From Dunaliella salina (lineage: Eukaryota > Chlorophyta > Chlorophyceae > Chlamydomonadales > Dunaliellaceae): a DNA stretch of 15,543 bases. How positions within the stretch are numbered: position 1 is the first letter of the stretch; the number at the start of each line of letters is the position of its first letter. The position numbers and the translations under genes are program-made. Under the pieces are notes generated by a model that saw only the letters and a program-made list of their open reading frames with translations, had not been told where the DNA came from and searched no databases. Positions 1 through 7,834 of the stretch are shown here, one piece after another. The stretch spans positions 14,074-29,616 of the forward strand of contig MU070346.1 of the NCBI GenBank assembly GCA_002284615.2. The letters are read 5' to 3'.

Positions 1-58
<58 letters not shown>
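1..58. repeat. (GT)n dinucleotide microsatellite at window edge
   Basis: Uninterrupted GT repeats (29 units) run from the first base; the array probably continues beyond the window, so its real length is unknown. Confidence 0.97.
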
Positions 59-59
<1 letters not shown>

Positions 60-122
60 AGCAGGCTACAAAAGTATGAAACAGAATGCATTCTGACTGA
101 TGCCATCAGTGATGGCTTCTTT

Positions 123-260
123 CTTGTAACCCTTATAACTCTACAGAAGTGCGAAAGAGCTATCTTCCGGCTTTGACCAGACCTGCTTCCTCCAAAAGCA
201 GGTCTGGTCAGATCCAGGGGATGGCTCTTTCGCACTCCATAGGGTTACAAGGGTTACAAG
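123..260. repeat. Fold-back inverted repeat with TTGTAACCC-type ends
   Basis: The left arm (123-188) and right arm (196-260) are near-complementary over about 65 bp and leave a loop of about 7 nt. The best-matched blocks are GTGCGAAAGAGC (150-161) with GCTCTTTCGCAC (224-235), and GACCAGACCTGCTT (175-188) with AAGCAGGTCTGGTC (196-209). Both ends carry CTTGTAACCC-like units, seen on the plus strand at 123 and on the minus strand at 241-260. A 14-base block, AAAGCAGGTCTGGT, occurs at 195-208 and again at 262-275. The TTGTAACCC motif also forms the tails of the LINE copies further right, so this may be a fold-back made from two opposed LINE 3' ends, or a small fold-back transposon. No coding capacity is visible. 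Confidence 0.85.
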
Positions 261-275
261 CAAAGCAGGTCTGGT

Positions 276-875
276 GAAAGCCTGAGAATGCTATGGACAT
301 GCAGTGGATTATAATCAAAGTTCTTCAGTTGTGGAGATTGTCTGCTTTGTATTGAAGCTGGTGTTCACGCACTGCTCGTGTCCAGCACTTCTGTGTGCAA
401 TAATTGTACCAGCAAGCTGCTGTTCTGAAGCACAGCTGTTGGCGTGAGAGCCCTTCTTTGTCGTTCAGCACACCTCTTCCTGCCGATTGGTCCTGGGTAC
501 ATTACAAAAGTGAGCTAATACGTGATGAGCTGGCTGTGCACTCCAGTGGGTGTGTGGACAAGGTTTACAAGGCTTGCAAAGAAAAAGCCACTCAGTCAAA
601 ATGCGTGACTGCTGGGCTTGTGTGGACAAGTCCGGCTCTGTGCTTTCCTAGAGTGAGCCACCCTACTCGCGTGAAAGTTCTCTTGCATCACTTGCCTACA
701 GCCTGTATCACTCTCTTCCATGATGTGGGGGCTCATTTTGAATGATCTCATCTCACCCTGTGCTTTTTTGCTGCCTGCCCTAAGTACCTGACTTTTTTCC
801 CACCTTGCATCAGCCTTTCTCCTTAGCTACAAATCCTGCTGTTCCCTGTTGGGTCTGTCCTAACTCACCCCGTTA
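276..875. other. Stretch without a supported gene
   Basis: The longest open frame is 113 codons (404-745, plus strand). It shows no domain I recognise and no clear splice context. If the Arg/Asp-rich exon at 1256 belongs to a larger gene on the plus strand, this stretch is probably intron. Confidence 0.5.
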
Positions 876-876
876 G

Positions 877-1254
877 CTGATCAGCATAGTTGCTTTTAAC
901 TGGTCAGCATAGTTGCTTTTAACTGATCAGCATAGTTGCTTTTAACTGGTCAGCATAGTTGCTTTTAACTGGTCAGCATAGTTGCTTTGAACTGGTCAGC
1001 ATAGTTGCTTTTAACTGGTCAGCATAGTTGCTTTNAACTGGTCAGCATAGTTGCTTTGAACTGGTCAGCATAGTTGCTTTGAACTGGTCAGCATAGTTGC
1101 TTTGAACTGGTCAGCATAGTTGCTTTGAACTGGTCANCATAGTTGCTTTGAACTGGTCAGCATAGTTGCTTTGAACTGGTCAGCATAGTTGCTTTGAACT
1201 GGTCAGCATAGTTGCTTTTACCTGGTCAGCATAGTTGCTTTTACCTGGTCAGCA
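877..1254 (+). repeat. 23-bp minisatellite, 16.4 copies
   Basis: Sixteen units of exactly 23 bp start at 877, 900, 923 and so on to 1222, followed by a 10-base partial unit at 1245-1254. The shared core is CAGCATAGTTGCTTT. The variants are in blocks. The last three bases of the T-run end are TAA in units 1-4 and 6, GAA in unit 5 and in units 8-14, and TAC in units 15-16; unit 7 has an N at 1035. Another N lies at 1136. The array ends directly at the candidate acceptor AG of the Arg/Asp-rich exon, so it probably lies in the 3' end of an intron. Confidence 0.97.
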
Positions 1255-1255
1255 G

Positions 1256-1364
1256 GCGTGATCGCGATCGCGGGGCGGAGCCCAAGCGGCGCCGGGATGT
1301 GGAGGATGGCGAGATGGAGCGTAGGGATAGGGACCGTGAGGCTCGCAGGCGCGTGCGCGACTAG
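1256..1364 (+). CDS. Probable last exon of an Arg/Asp-rich protein
   Basis: From the candidate acceptor (TTTTACCTGGTCAGCAG, AG at 1254-1255) an open segment of about 36 codons runs to TAG at 1362-1364. The reading frame has CGT at 1257 after one carried-over base. The peptide starts RDRDRGAEPKRRRDVEDGE, continues with MERRDRDREARR and ends RVRD. Such RD/RE alternation is typical of C-terminal tails of pre-mRNA processing and splicing-associated proteins, but it is too low in complexity to name a family. The segment is much richer in GC and CpG than its flanks, as is the translocator exon at 12952. Upstream exons are not visible and may lie beyond the left edge. The exon call depends on this inferred splice site. 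It could instead be a chance open stretch, though the dipeptide regularity argues against that. Confidence 0.5.
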
Positions 1365-1540
1365 GGCCCCCTGGACTTGTGCTTCCAGATGACACACACA
1401 GACAAGCATGCACATGAAGAGTGTGAAATGGAGCGCAGGGGTAGGGACCGTGAGGCTCACAGGTGCGTGCGTGACTGGGGCCCCCTGGACCTATGCATCC
1501 AGACAACAGACAGACATGTATGCACATATGAGGAAAGTGG
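1311..1540 (+). repeat. 114-bp tandem duplication of the exon end
   Basis: 1311-1424 is repeated at about 1425-1540. The first 79 bases of each copy (1311-1389, 1425-1503) differ at about ten or eleven positions, nearly all transitions and several at CpG sites. The stop TAG of copy one reads TGG in copy two, so the second copy stays open to TGA at 1563-1565. The second half (CA-rich, ACAGACA..TGCACAT) is more diverged. Copy two has no visible splice acceptor and is probably a decayed duplicate in the 3' untranslated or flanking region. Confidence 0.8.
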
Positions 1541-2600
1541 GCTGGGGCACAAAGACGGGGGTTGAGGGGCAAGCAGGTGCCGGCAGGCTCAGGCAGTCTT
1601 GGCGAATGCAGCCTCATGACGTGTGCAGGCATGCATGCACATGTGCAGGCATGCGTGCTTGCATCAAACAGGTGGTCCTGGAAATGCTGGTGTGCGCGTC
1701 CCTTGTGAGTGTGGTGCTCCAAGGCTGTTCTTTACATTTCAAATTTGCTCTGGCTCGGCAGGCCATGCTTGCTCAGGGGAAAAGTGTGCTCTGAGAGGTA
1801 CGTTTGCAGGGTAGCTTTCTCATGCCTGTCAGTGCAAGGCTGCCCAAGGCTTGCTTTTTGACCACCCAGTATGAAGCACGCCATGGCCAATCAGTTGATT
1901 TTCCAGCACACGCTTTGCTGCAAACGGGCATGCAAGCTCAGACCTGGAGCTCAAGGTCTGCTTGCCCTTTCAGGTATGAGCAGGCTCGTCCTTTAATGTG
2001 ATTCCGCTTTCGGACCAGCGTCGTGTAGACACTCCTTGTTTCCCACTGCCTGCATGCCTTCATTCTTCCTGTGGGTACCATTTGCGGCAGAGCTATCAGG
2101 ATTCTGTGAGCAGTGCCACCTAGAAGGGTTGCTGTTGTCTTTCCTCAATGCGCGCTGGCCTCAAAAACAAAGACGCAAGCAAAGAGACAGCCCATGAAAG
2201 AGAAAGTTTGCGCTGGGACAAGGACCGGCTTGCATGTAGGAAAGACTGCGCTGGCACTTGAGTTAGTCCCACTAACTGGAAGCACGACTTAGAGCAACCA
2301 ACTGGTGCGTGTCCAGCACATTGTTGCCCCTCCTTCCAGGCTTTTGCCTCACCCTCATGGTGTTGGAACGAACGGTTACCACTGATCAGACATACCGATT
2401 GTCTCCTGGAAAGGTGGCCCTAAAGACTAGGAAACAGCACACCTCCTTGTTATCAGATAAGATGACTCCTGATCACTGCCATGAGTGGTATCCAATGAGT
2501 CGAAACAAGGGACCCCATACCCCTCCAGTTGGACCATCGGGCATGCAGGATTTGGGACAGGGTTGTGACTGGTTCAATACCATGATTATAAAATCATAAT
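1541..2600. other. Stretch without a supported gene
   Basis: TG/CA-rich sequence around 1620-1665 (GCATGCATGCACATGTGC and similar) and short unremarkable open frames. The 96-codon plus-strand frame at 2309-2599 has no recognisable domain. Nothing else is supported. Confidence 0.5.
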
Positions 2601-2805
2601 GACAATGCATGGAAGCACGGAAGGGGTTCAGGGTTTAGCCAGTCCTTCACGTAACAGGTAACTGGAATGAATTTCGGAAATAAAAGAAAGAAAAGAAAAA
2701 TTACGCAGGCAGTGAAAACACTCCCCACATCAATTAAGGAAAAGGGGATACCTAGGGCCGAGGCACCGTGTATCCTCTTTACCAAGAGAAAACAGAAGAA
2801 AGAAG

Positions 2806-3651
2806 TCAGTGGGGATCAGGTGGGTTTCTAGCAGTATCCCGTGCCTGACCTTGCTGAGAGTCGAAGAAAGTTTTCTCAATAGCGCGTCTGGTGCTGGCAA
2901 GTTTGTAGGCATACAAGACAGAATGAGCATGAAGCTTCGAGCAAGCTTGGTGGCCTGGAAAGTGTCAAGACCAAGCTCCCGTGGAGGCTCCAATGTGTGT
3001 GGGGTGTAGATGACTCCTCCCACACCTAACAGGATAGTATGAAGGGTGACTTGAGCTGAGGCTCTAGAAAGATGACGACAAAGGCCGCGGTGCTGCTGCT
3101 TGGAGGCCTCAAGCTGGCTGTTGGGCCGTGTGTCCTCACAGTGCTTGACTTCTACAAGGTGGATGTGTCTCTGACCTGGGTGGAGCTGACTGGCGTCACG
3201 AGCCTTGGATGTGGGTGGAGTGGCTGTGGCTGGCGCTGAGTCCTCCCTGTTTCCCCCGCGCCCCCCTGCACTTCTCAATTCATGACAAGGATTCAATCTA
3301 GACGCTCTTTTCAGAGGAACAACTAATAAGGCGTCAGGCCGGCTGGATGTGAGCCTATCCTCATTAGGGAAGCGGCGTGGGAAAATATATCTAGGGAGGG
3401 TCCTATTAGTAGCATGTTCCGGGATCTGTAGGTCTTGCAAGGCAAGACGGTCTGCACTGCCAGCGTCCATGGAGGCAATACCTGCCCCGAGAGGGCCTTT
3501 GTTGATGGCTTTTAGGAGGATTCTGCTGGCAAAATTATGTCGCTCAGTTACAATACCAGACATGGTTGAATTTTTGCATCCTGACGAGATGTGAAGGGCA
3601 CTGTCGAGTTCCCCACAGAGGGGGCATTGTATGCTCGTGGAGATTTTGAAG
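2806..3651 (-). pseudogene. Element B, segment 3: CCHC knuckle and PD-(D/E)XK-like endonuclease domain
   Basis: The frame is in phase with segment 2 and begins FKISTSIQCPLCGELDSALH. It contains C-x2-C-x7-H-x4-C, with the first Cys at 3624-3626. From ATG 3563, residues 37-62 (ADRLALQDLQIPEH..NRTLP) lead to SSRPDALLV, with D77 at 3333-3335. An Ala/Pro-rich variable insert follows, then HLVEVKHCED, with E138 at 3150-3152 and K140 at 3144-3146. RPD plus ExK matches a restriction-like endonuclease core, and a CCHC before it is the layout of R2-type LINE nucleases. After TKLAR a missing A at 2936/2937 shifts the frame; the true end resumes as KLHAHSVLYAYKLASTRR and stops at TGA 2806-2808. In the unshifted frame translation would run on to 2730. 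Confidence 0.85.
3643..3651. repeat. Target-site duplication of element A, right of B segment 3
   Basis: ATTTTGAAG; the identical partner is at 4832-4840. It directly abuts the TTGTAACCC-type tail of A. Confidence 0.9.
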
Positions 3652-4831
3652 GGGTTACCAGGTGTTACAAGGGGTTACAAGGAGTTGGCCTACAGCCCGA
3701 GAATCTGGCTGATCGGCTGCTGGTGAAACATTCTCAACCAGCATCAAAAATTGAAACCAATTCCGACAAAAATTTCGAAAATCTGCACGAGTCTTGATTC
3801 AGAAAAGCATTGACTTCAAGATCAGTTAAACAATGGAACCTCTCCAAAAAGGGAATAAAGTCAGTGTTTGGGAGCTGGGCAAAAATGTGAAATGGTCTGC
3901 AGAGATCAATGAACAGGTCCTTGCAATAGAAAAGAGCGTGTTCCTCATCTTGCACATCAGCACAATCGCACTTGTTGCAAATGTTTGATCCACCGTGCCA
4001 TTTACAAGACTCGACCTTTAAGCAATGAGCCCGAAGTCTAAACCTGCTCACATTCCTCATGACTCCTTTGTCCAGATCCCTAAATAAGTAAGATGGAGTA
4101 CNAAAAGGAGTGTGTTTTGTTTGATTCAAAGGCATCCCACACCAATGATGGTAAGTCACTGCTTTCTTGTCCACCGTCCGCGGATTTAGAGTACCCGCNT
4201 CTCTCCAAACCTTTTGCTGCCTGTATCTCAAATCACAAATGAATTCCTGCATGGGGATCTTGGAAGCACTCAGCATCTTTCGNTTAAACATGTCCTCTGA
4301 GCGCATGCCACTAAAGGCTGAAGACACATGAGCAGACCAACAAGCCTCATCCCTANTAGCAAGGTTTAAGTCTGCTTTCAGAACCCTGCATAATGTCTCA
4401 CTGTTTGAGTCAAGCATACTGTTAAAAAACTTGACAGTGGCCCTGAACCAATAGNACTGTAGAGGCTCTTGGCCACACTCTCTCAGCACTGGCCAGTTTG
4501 TGGCAGAGCTCTTCACACCTAGAAACCGCCTTAAGGAGCACAATTGCCTCTTTTGTAATTGGTTCTTGAATTCGCTGCCTTCACTTAAATATCCTGTTCC
4601 CCACACTTGGCACGCATACATTCCAGCCGGAATACCATACACTTTAGAAAGCCAAATTAAAGCGTGTGGCCTATCCCTAAGCTCATGTTCATGCACAAAC
4701 TCTCTAATCCTTTGCTGCGCAGCCATTTAAGGCCGCACAGCATGCTCCTCGGACACCTTCAAATTCATGTGCTTGTCGACAAGCATGCCCAGGTATCTAA
4801 ATTGTTCTTTTGCAGGAAGAGCCACATCTCC
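3652..4831 (-). mobile_element. Element A: 5'-truncated LINE inserted in element B
   Basis: ATTTTGAAG (plus strand) at 3643-3651 and 4832-4840 is a perfect 9-bp target-site duplication. Between them lie 1180 bp in minus orientation: coding sequence from 4831, stop TGA at 3734-3736, an 82-bp 3' UTR, and a tail of about three TTGTAACCC-like units ending at 3652. The coding part starts within the reverse transcriptase, so the copy is a standard 5'-truncated LINE insertion. Its orientation is the same as that of B. Its RT end and finger differ from B, so it is a different family. Five Ns (4102, 4199, 4283, 4356, 4455) limit what can be said of the reading frame. Confidence 0.9.
3734..4831 (-). 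pseudogene. Element A reverse transcriptase, C-terminal part with zinc-finger-like end
   Basis: The frame from 4831 reads GDVALPAKEQFRYLGMLVDK, where the FRYLGM motif is the conserved (F/Y)xYLG stretch at the end of the RT palm in non-LTR elements. The frame is broken by TAA at 4727-4729 and resumes as MAAQQRIREFV. The downstream thumb region has ALIWLSKVYGIPAGMYACQVWG and LRRFLGVKSSATNWPVLRE, typical of LINE RT C-termini. Further on, CKWH..CNKC...EEHALFYC resembles a zinc-binding finger of the zf-RVT kind. The last 30 residues are hydrophobic and end FDAG. The RT catalytic residues lie upstream of the truncation and are absent, so this copy cannot be active. From the ATG at 4726 the open part is 330 codons, five containing an N. 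Confidence 0.88.
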
Positions 4832-4840
4832 ATTTTGAAG
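4832..4840. repeat. Target-site duplication of element A, partner copy
   Basis: ATTTTGAAG; it abuts the truncated 5' end of A and lies in frame in segment 2 of B. Confidence 0.9.
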
Positions 4841-5387
4841 CGCACCGCGTGTTTTTGATCGAAGAGGGTACCTGTGCGGTACTTCAAGACGTTTTGTTTC
4901 ATTTTGAAAGAGAGTGTTGGCATAGTCCAGAAGGCGTTACTGATAGTTTTGTGGATGTTGGGGAGTAGACTTTGGTAGAAGGAGTAATACCCTGTGGTGG
5001 TGTTGGCCTTTCCAAGTATGTGTTTTGAGTGCATGTGTTTTCGTAAAGCATCATGATGGTTGGAGAAGTGTTTCAGCTTTACGGCAGGTGGGTTAAGGCG
5101 TCTAGAGGCATTTGCATGAGTGCAGGAAGTTTCCTCAAAGGCAAGCCAGGTGGTGTCATGAAAAGGATTGCCTTCAAGGGTTGCACATGGGAAGGTTATG
5201 TCTGCAAGGGTGTCGTCATTCTGGATGGCCTGATGCTTGGCAATGGCATCTGCGCATTCGTTGCCGACAATTCCAGCATAAGATTTAACCTTAAAGAAAT
5301 GAATAGGTGTAGGTGAGTTGCATATGAGCTGTATGATTAACTTGAGGATGTGGCCTTGGACATGTTGGTGATGAAGTTCTGGGTAGA

Positions 5388-5399
5388 GTGTATGCTTTC
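5388..5399. repeat. Target-site duplication of element C, left copy
   Basis: GTGTATGCTTTC, 10 of 12 bases shared with 6529-6540. Both copies encode the same codon positions of B (RKHT versus RKQI); each seems to carry one substitution. Confidence 0.7.
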
Positions 5400-6528
5400 G
5401 AAAACGAAATGAAATGTAAGCAGCCTCTCGTGCCCTGCGCTTGGGGGAGCTGAGTGCCTTAAGCCCGTGGTCGGGGGGGGGTTTGGGGAGCTAAGTTCAG
5501 GCTTCTACGATGGCAGCTAACCACAGCAATGACCAGCATGGCAGCTCCTACACTAGTGATGACTTCGATTGGTTTTTGAGGAGGTTGCTGCATCCGGAGG
5601 ACTGGGCCTTCTTCAGCGGCCGCAACGCTCAGGATTCCAACATCAGAACCAATTTGCAACAGTGTTTGTCTCAGCACCCAATGAGCCTCCCTACCTTGGA
5701 AGAACAGCAGCTTTTTGCCTGCGTGCTGGTTGGATGGCTAAAACATTAAGGTCCACTGCCGACACAGTACCCTGAGGATATCCCCGCGCCCTCACATACA
5801 TTCCGTCAACTCAAGCGCAGGCGCGAGAAGGAAGAGGCAAAGGGAGTGCGAGCACCAAGAGCGTGCACACGAGCAAGCTGTGAGCCAAGCCCGAACATGA
5901 TGAATGAATGAGGTGTGGAGTGGGCTTAGTGAGGGCCACACTGAGGCTTGTGGTATGTAGCTCGGGGGTCAAGCTGGCATTGTAAGGCAGGGGACTCACG
6001 AGGGGCCGTGTCTGAGGGCAGTTCATAGTGTGTGCGCGTGCTGCATGGTGCACAATGTGTGAGGGAACCCGGGCTCTCATACCTTGGGGTCCATGTAGAC
6101 AGAATTCACTTGAGGTCACTCGGCCGTGGGCGCTTGTGAGTGCGCTGTTTTCTTTTGTGGTTTGAGCGCTGAACTGCATACTGCTTGCCCTTGTGGGCAG
6201 AACACGCGCCAGCTCTGTGCATACATGGCAATTTTCTGGGCTTGGTTGAGTACTGTGGAAACCTGTATTCGTGTGCATGCTACCTGAGCGTGATGACAGA
6301 CTGTGCACTTTATCGAATAACTCGAGCTACTTCTTTTTTGCATGCTCCCTTTTTGCTGCTTGCTTTTCTGCCTTACATGCAGACACTGCCATGTTTCTTT
6401 CTTACATGTCTGCTTTTCACCTGTGTTTTTTCCCCTGCCTGTGTGTCATACTGCATTCACTTGGTTTTCTAGGGAAAGCTGAGCAGCCAGACTTCATGGC
6501 TGAAGGCTAAAACTTACCTTGTAACCTT
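5400..6528 (+). mobile_element. Element C: LINE-tailed insertion, opposite orientation, in the RNase H of element B
   Basis: The left duplication GTGTATGCTTTC (5388-5399) and the right GTATTTGCTTTC (6529-6540) match at 10 of 12 bases. The RNase H frame of B joins across them, so the 1129 bp between are an insertion. The right end carries TTACCTTGTAACCTTG, the same tail type as element A, which places the 3' end on the plus strand. Inside there is an ORF near the left end (5510-5911) and about 600 bp without coding signal. There is no RT. It could be an internally deleted or ORF1-only LINE derivative, or another transcript copied by LINE machinery. Boundaries rest on the frame of B and are good to a few bases. 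Confidence 0.75.
5510..5911 (+). pseudogene. Unrecognised ORF of element C with one internal stop
   Basis: ATG at 5510 follows an in-frame TAA at 5492. The frame runs MAANHSNDQHGSSYTSDDFD to TAA at 5747-5749. It then continues in the same frame, reading PLPTQYPEDIPAPSHTFRQL and KRRREKEEAKGV, to TGA at 5909-5911. In total there are 133 codons with one internal stop. The first part is acidic and aromatic (DDFDWFLRRLLHPEDWAFF), the second is basic, a pattern that fits an ORF1-like nucleic-acid-binding protein, but I recognise no family. The internal TAA may be a mutation or the real end. Amino-acid composition looks coding in both parts, which is why I treat them as one broken gene. Confidence 0.45.
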
Positions 6529-6540
6529 GTATTTGCTTTC
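6529..6540. repeat. Target-site duplication of element C, right copy
   Basis: GTATTTGCTTTC, directly after the TTGTAACC tail of C. Confidence 0.7.
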
Positions 6541-7320
6541 TGATCTGTTCTAGAGAGCAAAGGCTGTCAGTGGCAATGCAACGATATCCTAGGAGAATGG
6601 CAGCTGCTATTGCCGCCAATTCGGCTCTGGTGATGGTATGGGTGATTCCTGCTCCATTCGGCTGGACATGGTTGGTGCTGTCAGTGGCGGGGTGGTAGAC
6701 CCCTGCACCAATCACTTGTTTTCCATTGTGTACATGGCAGCTACCATCCGTGTATGCCCACTCTCTCCAGTTTTCAACTTTGCGTTCTAGATGAGGGCTG
6801 GATGATGTGAGTGGTGGAAGAGTTTGTTGGCTCTGAGTGGCATTCTGAGGGGTTTGTTGGTAGGCAGAGGGTAGCTTTTTGAATTTATTAAGGCCAGTTT
6901 CAATTTCTGGGTGTCTGGGATTGAGGATTGGGTCATTGCTGACGTTTCTTTTCAGCCATCTTGCCTCATGGATGTCTTCTTTCAGGTCTGTGAGCCAATT
7001 TGGGTTGTTCTCATTCAGGCGGATTCTTGCAGCGGTATTCCAAACAGCAATAATTTCTAGGCTCCAGGAGTGGCATGGGAGGACAATTTCCTGGCTGACC
7101 CAGAAGGGTGGAGTGGCATAGCTGAGCCTTTTTGAGGGTATGGCTCCCAACGTGCAACAGAAGTGAGGGTAGGCATTCAGGAGTTTAGAGTATGGATTTG
7201 TGCTCATAGGGCCTCCCCAGCTTGGTTAGAACATGAAGGTTGCCGTGGCGTGGCTTTGTTGCATGGCAGAAAAAATGGCATGTTTGAGAGTAAGGTACAT
7301 CACATGGTCATCATAAATTG
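6529..7320 (-). pseudogene. Element B, segment 1: linker and first part of RNase H domain
   Basis: An open frame runs from ATG at 7207 to element C. It continues upstream in the same frame as a MYLTLKHAIF-type segment, interrupted by TAA at 7226-7228 inside FMF*PSW, probably a former Leu codon. From the ATG, residues 1-150 form a linker that includes PFWVSQEIVLPCHSW and VWNTA. Residues 152-226 are the start of an RNase H fold: D154 in YTDGS, E196 in TRAEL and D214 in ATDSL are the first three catalytic acids. The match stops after RKQI, where element C begins; the following GYKVSFSLQP comes from C. The frame may extend to about 7420 but I cannot assign that part. In an intact element this nuclease would remove RNA from the RNA:DNA hybrid during reverse transcription. 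Confidence 0.85.
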
Positions 7321-7834
7321 GATGGCATACTGAAAATCCTGAGAATTCACAATACAGTAGGTTCACAATACTGTAATTAATTGTTTGGCCCCAAAACAAA
7401 ATTATGAACTGAAAGAATTAATGTTGGCTCCTAAATACGAAGTTTTTAAAACTACTTGTGCACATATTGGAGGGGGGCAACTGGGCCCATTTTGGCCAGG
7501 AAATCAGTTTTTGGGGCGGACCCCCCCCGGGCGAAGTCCCTTATAGTTCATGTAAGGTTTGGCTGAAAGAATAGAGCTTTGAGCCACCCAGGCCACTCCA
7601 AAGTGTAAAAATGGTATGAAATAGAGGCTAATTTACCCCTGATGCCGGATGTCCCGGGTCAATCCCCCAGCCAGTGCAAGCCCGCGGGACTAAATTACCC
7701 CTCAGACAAATCCAATTCAAAATTCGCTATTTAATTAATTTCAAAATGATATTTTGGTTATTGCTGGTGATTTTGGGCGGTGCAAATGTGGCGGAATGTG
7801 GTAGAAGGCCGACCGATGGCAACAGGCTCCAAGC
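7321..7834. other. Stretch without a supported gene
   Basis: It holds the possible upstream continuation of element B (to about 7420) and a C/G-run segment (GGGGCGGACCCCCCCCGGG, about 7514-7532). No coding signal or RNA gene is convincing. Confidence 0.5.

Larger units (their letters stand above)
4832..5399 (-). pseudogene. Element B, segment 2: end of RNase H and linker to the zinc knuckle
   Basis: All 189 codons from 5399 down to 4832 are open on the minus strand. The segment starts RKHTLYPELHHQHVQG, directly continuing the RNase H of segment 1. It then has HFFKVKSYAGIVGNECADAI, where the Asp of ECAD is the fourth RNase H acid. The usual KSH of this motif reads KSY here (TAT, plus-strand 5278-5280), a loss of the conserved His. 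After this comes a Tyr/Phe-rich linker (TTTGYYSFYQSLLPN, NAFWTMPTLSFKMKQN, LKYRTGTLF, HAVRFK). An ATG at 5032-5034 lies inside the segment and is not a real start. After HAVRFK the frame runs into element A. Confidence 0.88.
2806..7320 (-). mobile_element. Element B: LINE of Dualen/RandI-like domain layout, 3' half, split by two insertions
   Basis: Three minus-strand segments (7320-6529, 5399-4832, 3651-2806) belong to one reading frame. The frame passes from AAG CA.. at 6538 to CTC TAC at 5388, and from CGC TTC AAA AT at 4832 to C TCC ACG at 3642, without shift. The order is linker, RNase H (motifs TDGS, RAEL, TDSL, ECADA), a long linker, a CCHC knuckle, then RPD...EVK. RNase H with a restriction-like endonuclease after the RT is what I recall of Dualen/RandI elements of Chlamydomonas; the RT and any APE endonuclease of B are missing here (5' truncation or beyond recognition). 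Disruptions are TAA at 7226-7228, a 1-nt deletion at 2936/2937, and the A and C insertions. The 3' end below 2806 is not defined; 2600-2805 may be its 3' UTR. Confidence 0.85.

Noticed and set aside
404..745. 113-codon plus-strand frame
   Set aside because: No recognisable domain, no codon or GC signal unlike its flanks, and no splice context.
1249..1722. Minus-strand open frame of 157 codons rich in Cys, His and Pro
   Set aside because: It is the opposite strand of the Arg/Asp-rich exon, its duplicate and the CA-rich tract; composition follows from the repeats and no domain is visible.
2149..2259. Short charged frame with NKDASKETAHERE
   Set aside because: Only about 36 codons, no splice signals or relatives recognised.
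2309..2599. 96-codon plus-strand frame
   Set aside because: No domain recognised and mixed composition; it may be chance or UTR-like sequence of an element.
2628..2642. Telomere-like GGGTTTAG next to the 3' side of element B
   Set aside because: A single unit only; plant-type telomere repeats would need an array.
5032..5034. ATG as start of a separate small gene (codons to 4765)
   Set aside because: The frame is open far upstream and continues the RNase H of element B; the last 22 codons are element A read in a wrong frame.
7640..7690. tRNA T-arm-like CCCGGGTCAATCCCCC
   Set aside because: No matching acceptor, D or anticodon arms nearby; too weak for a tRNA or SINE call.
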